From positions 158,069 to 222,068 of the forward strand of contig JAPSFS010000005.1 in NCBI GenBank assembly GCA_035063785.1: a stretch of 64,000 nucleotides of DNA, given 5' to 3'. Position 1 is the stretch's first letter. Each line of letters begins with the position of its first letter. The notes beneath the pieces were generated by a model. It was not told where the DNA came from. It ran no database searches and saw only the letters and a program-made list of their open reading frames with translations. The DNA comes from Comamonas_C sp026954015 (lineage in GTDB: Bacteria; Pseudomonadota; Gammaproteobacteria; Burkholderiales; Burkholderiaceae_C). Shown one piece after another: positions 62,014 to 64,000 of the stretch. Both the position numbers and the translations under genes were made by a program.

Positions 62014-63399
62014 TCAGAGGATGCGGGAGAACTGCGCGCGGCTTTCGCGCGCCTGCAGGTAGCGGTCGAACACCATCGCGATGCCGCGCACGAAGAACCA
62101 GCCCAGGGCGGTCACCTCGATCGCACCCGCGCTCAGGCGCACGAGGCCGTCGTCATGCATGGCGCGCAGGCGCGCCAGTTCGGGCGCGAAGGTGGTGCGA
62201 AAGTCGATCAGGTGCGCGGCCTCGATCGATTCGAACTGCACGCTGCCCTGGCACATCAGCGCGTTGATGACCGCGCGGCGCAGCACGTCGTCGCGTGAGA
62301 GCGCCACGCCGCGCACGATGGGCAGGTGGCCGTGGTCGAGCAGGTCCTGGTACTGCAGCAGGTCCTTGGCGTTCTGGCCGTAGGTGGCGCCCACCTTGCC
62401 GATGGCCGAGACACCCAGCGAGATCAGGTCGCAGTCCGGCTGCGTGCTGTAGCCCTGGAAGTTGCGGTGCAGCCGCCCCTGGCGCCTGGCCACCGCGAGC
62501 GAGTCGCCCGGCAGCGCGAAGTGGTCCATGCCGATGTAGACGTAGCCCGCGGCCTCGAACGCGGCGATGGAGTGCGAGAGCATCGCCACCTTGTTCTGCG
62601 CCACGGGGATGTCGGCGGTGCGGATGTGGCGCTGCGACTTCACGCGCGCCGGCAGGTGGGCGTAGGCGTAGAGCGCGATGCGGTCGGGGCGCAGCTCGAC
62701 CACCTGGGCGATGGTGCGGGCAAACGATTCGGGCGTCTGCCTGGGCAGGCCGTAGATCAGGTCGACGTTGATCGAGTCGAAGCCGATCGCGCGCGCGGCG
62801 GCCACGAGCGCGAACACCTGTTCGGCGGGCTGCACGCGGTGCACCGCCTTCTGCACCTCGGGATCGAAGTCCTGCACGCCGAAGCTCAGGCGGTTGAAGC
62901 CCAGTTCGCGGATCACCGCGAGCCGCTCGGCGCTGATCGTGCGCGGGTCGATCTCGATCGAGTATTCGCCCTTGGGCGCGAACGCGAAGCGCTTGCGCAG
63001 CATGTCCATGAGGCCCGCGAGTTCCTCGTCGTTCAGGAACGTGGGCGTGCCGCCGCCAAAATGCAACTGGCTCACCGGCTGGCCCGCGCCGCCCAGGTGG
63101 CGCACGTGCAGGTCCAGCTCGCGCTCGATGTAGCCCAGATAGGGCGCGGCGCGCTCGTGGTGCCTGGTGATGATCTTGTTGCAGGCGCAGTAGTAGCACA
63201 GCGACTCGCAGAACGGCAGGTGCACGTACAGCGACAGTGGCTGCGACGCGAGGCTGGAGCCGACGCCGCGCTGCGCCAGCGCCTGCAGGTAGTCCTGCTC
63301 GCCGAAGGCCTCGACGAAGCGGTCGGCCGTGGGGTAGGAGGTATAGCGCGGACCGGGAACGTCGAAACGCGCTATCAGCTCGGGGGTGATCGTGGGCAT
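62014..63399 (-). CDS. hemN: Oxygen-independent coproporphyrinogen III oxidase
   Basis: 461 residues. The radical-SAM cysteines are in LPFCESLCYYCACN (CxxxCxxC plus the extra C). FDVPGPRYTSYPTADRFVEA at the start and LHFGGGTPTFLNDEELAGLM are standard HemN. It makes protoporphyrinogen IX under low oxygen. It is divergent from fnr, with an FNR box in the shared 131-base gap. Confidence 0.97.
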   Translation of the reverse strand: MPTITPELIARFDVPGPRYTSYPTADRFVEAFGEQDYLQALAQRGVGSSLASQPLSLYVHLPFCESLCYYCACNKIITRHHERAAPYLGYIERELDLHVRHLGGAGQPVSQLHFGGGTPTFLNDEELAGLMDMLRKRFAFAPKGEYSIEIDPRTISAERLAVIRELGFNRLSFGVQDFDPEVQKAVHRVQPAEQVFALVAAARAIGFDSINVDLIYGLPRQTPESFARTIAQVVELRPDRIALYAYAHLPARVKSQRHIRTADIPVAQNKVAMLSHSIAAFEAAGYVYIGMDHFALPGDSLAVARRQGRLHRNFQGYSTQPDCDLISLGVSAIGKVGATYGQNAKDLLQYQDLLDHGHLPIVRGVALSRDDVLRRAVINALMCQGSVQFESIEAAHLIDFRTTFAPELARLRAMHDDGLVRLSAGAIEVTALGWFFVRGIAMVFDRYLQARESRAQFSRIL

Positions 63400-63453
63400 G
63401 CGGGGGAGCGATCCTGTACACCCGCACTGTCGTTCGGGGGGCGGCCTATGTCC

Positions 63454-63467
63454 TTGATCCCCGTCAA
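63454..63467. promoter_or_regulatory. FNR/ANR box between hemN and fnr
   Basis: TTGAT-CCCC-GTCAA matches the FNR consensus TTGAT-N4-ATCAA at nine of ten positions. It is centred 61 bases from the hemN start and 70 from the fnr start. A TAGAAT -10-like hexamer at 63498-63503 would place it about 45-50 bases upstream of an fnr transcript start. Confidence 0.8.
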
Positions 63468-63530
63468 GGAACCTCCGGCGCGGCATGGCGGGTTGCCTAG
63501 AATGGCGTGAGCCCATCGAACGACGCCGCC

Positions 63531-64000
63531 ATGCCCCCACACGCACTCCAGATCGCCTGCTCGCACTGCAACCTGCGCGAGCTGTGCATGCCCGTGGACG
63601 TGACGGCGCAGGACATGGAGCGGCTCGACACGCTCGTCACCACGCGCCGGCGCGTGCGCCGCGGCGCGCCGCTGTACTCGCGCGGCGACCGCTTCACCGG
63701 GCTGTACGCGATCCGCTCGGGCTTCTTCAAGACACGCGTCACCACCGAGGACGGGCGCGAGCAGGTCACGGGCTTTCAGATGGCGGGCGAGATCATGGGG
63801 CTCGATGGCATCGTCGCCGACGAGCACACCTGCGACGCGCTCGCGCTGGAAGACGCCGAGGTCTGCGAGATGCCCTACCAGCGCATCGAATCGCTCTCGC
63901 ACGAGGTGCCCGCGCTGCAGACCCACGTGCACAAGATCATGAGCCGCGAGATCGTGCGCGAGCACGGCGTGATGCTGCTGCTGGGCAGCATGCGCGCCGA
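63531..64000 (+). CDS. fnr: FNR/CRP-family oxygen-sensing regulator (partial)
   Basis: The first 156 codons are present; the gene runs off the right edge before the DNA-binding helix-turn-helix. The 4Fe-4S ligands are CSHCNLRELC (C10, C13, C19) and C101 in DEHTCDALALE, as in FNR/ANR. The cyclic-nucleotide-type barrel has SRGDRFTGLYAIRSGFFKT and GFQMAGEIMGLDGI. It should activate anaerobic genes, including adjacent hemN. The ATG at 63531 gives the correct cysteine spacing from the start. Confidence 0.95.
   Translation, partial: MPPHALQIACSHCNLRELCMPVDVTAQDMERLDTLVTTRRRVRRGAPLYSRGDRFTGLYAIRSGFFKTRVTTEDGREQVTGFQMAGEIMGLDGIVADEHTCDALALEDAEVCEMPYQRIESLSHEVPALQTHVHKIMSREIVREHGVMLLLGSMRA

Overview
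The window reads as chromosomal DNA of a high-GC betaproteobacterium of the Comamonadaceae (Acidovorax/Alicycliphilus/Comamonas relatives). The grounds are family resemblance of the housekeeping proteins, the local gene orders (rpsP-rimM-trmD-rplS, fkpB-ispH, DUF3460-scpA), an Omp32-like porin, DUF3460, and at least eleven copies of a short palindromic repeat (core AGCGCTTG-N-CAAGCGC followed by AGCTATC) that I recognise as typical of this family. There is no prophage, IS element, CRISPR array or integrase. This is core chromosome with small accessory inserts. Gene calls rest on motifs and family knowledge; no database search was possible.

Layout: 1-9.4 kb holds the end of GMP reductase, tRNA-Lys, a Bcr/CflA efflux pump, a tandem-PAS diguanylate cyclase, a DEAD-box helicase, oligoribonuclease, and a tightly overlapping M48 protease / pterin dehydratase / RsgA unit. 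9.4-12.6 kb holds a Nudix hydrolase and the ribosomal operon rpsP-rimM-trmD-rplS, with an internal terminator and a second promoter. 12.6-16.6 kb has a TM2 protein, a phosphate transporter with its DUF47 partner, a patatin phospholipase and a decayed GGDEF domain. 16.6-26.5 kb has metG, serS with tRNA-Ser(CGA), CBS proteins, ispH/fkpB and an overlapping radC / phytase-like lipoprotein / Smr unit. 26.5-30.7 kb holds two very small proteins, an MFS transporter and an orphan FtsX-type ABC permease. 30.8-38.2 kb is the most accessory part: a flavin reductase, an ECF sigma factor without a visible anti-sigma partner, a YiiX-like hydrolase, and an FAD dehydrogenase / GMC oxidoreductase / ThDP enzyme cassette whose gaps contain palindromic repeats.

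38.3-50.3 kb has a membrane-anchored unknown, a BamE-like lipoprotein, DUF3460/scpA, pgi-tal, an M20 amidohydrolase, the porin, an OsmC protein, ilvA, msrA, a PCMT-like methyltransferase with a rhodanese, and tRNA-Ser(GCT). 50.3-64 kb has lysC, tilS, accA, a DNA glycosylase, cysS, a TPR protein, two tandem cyclophilins, lpxH, mtfA, hyi, a DUF3014 protein, ung, and divergent hemN/fnr sharing an FNR box.

The most notable observations concern palindromic DNA that has entered genes. One family repeat encodes most of the signal peptide of a periplasmic cyclophilin. Another encodes about 17 residues inside tilS. A third supplies the stop of a 36-codon ORF. Two larger imperfect palindromes (about 97 and 165 bp) sit before lysC and accA, and the second supplies the stop codon of the neighbouring DNA glycosylase.
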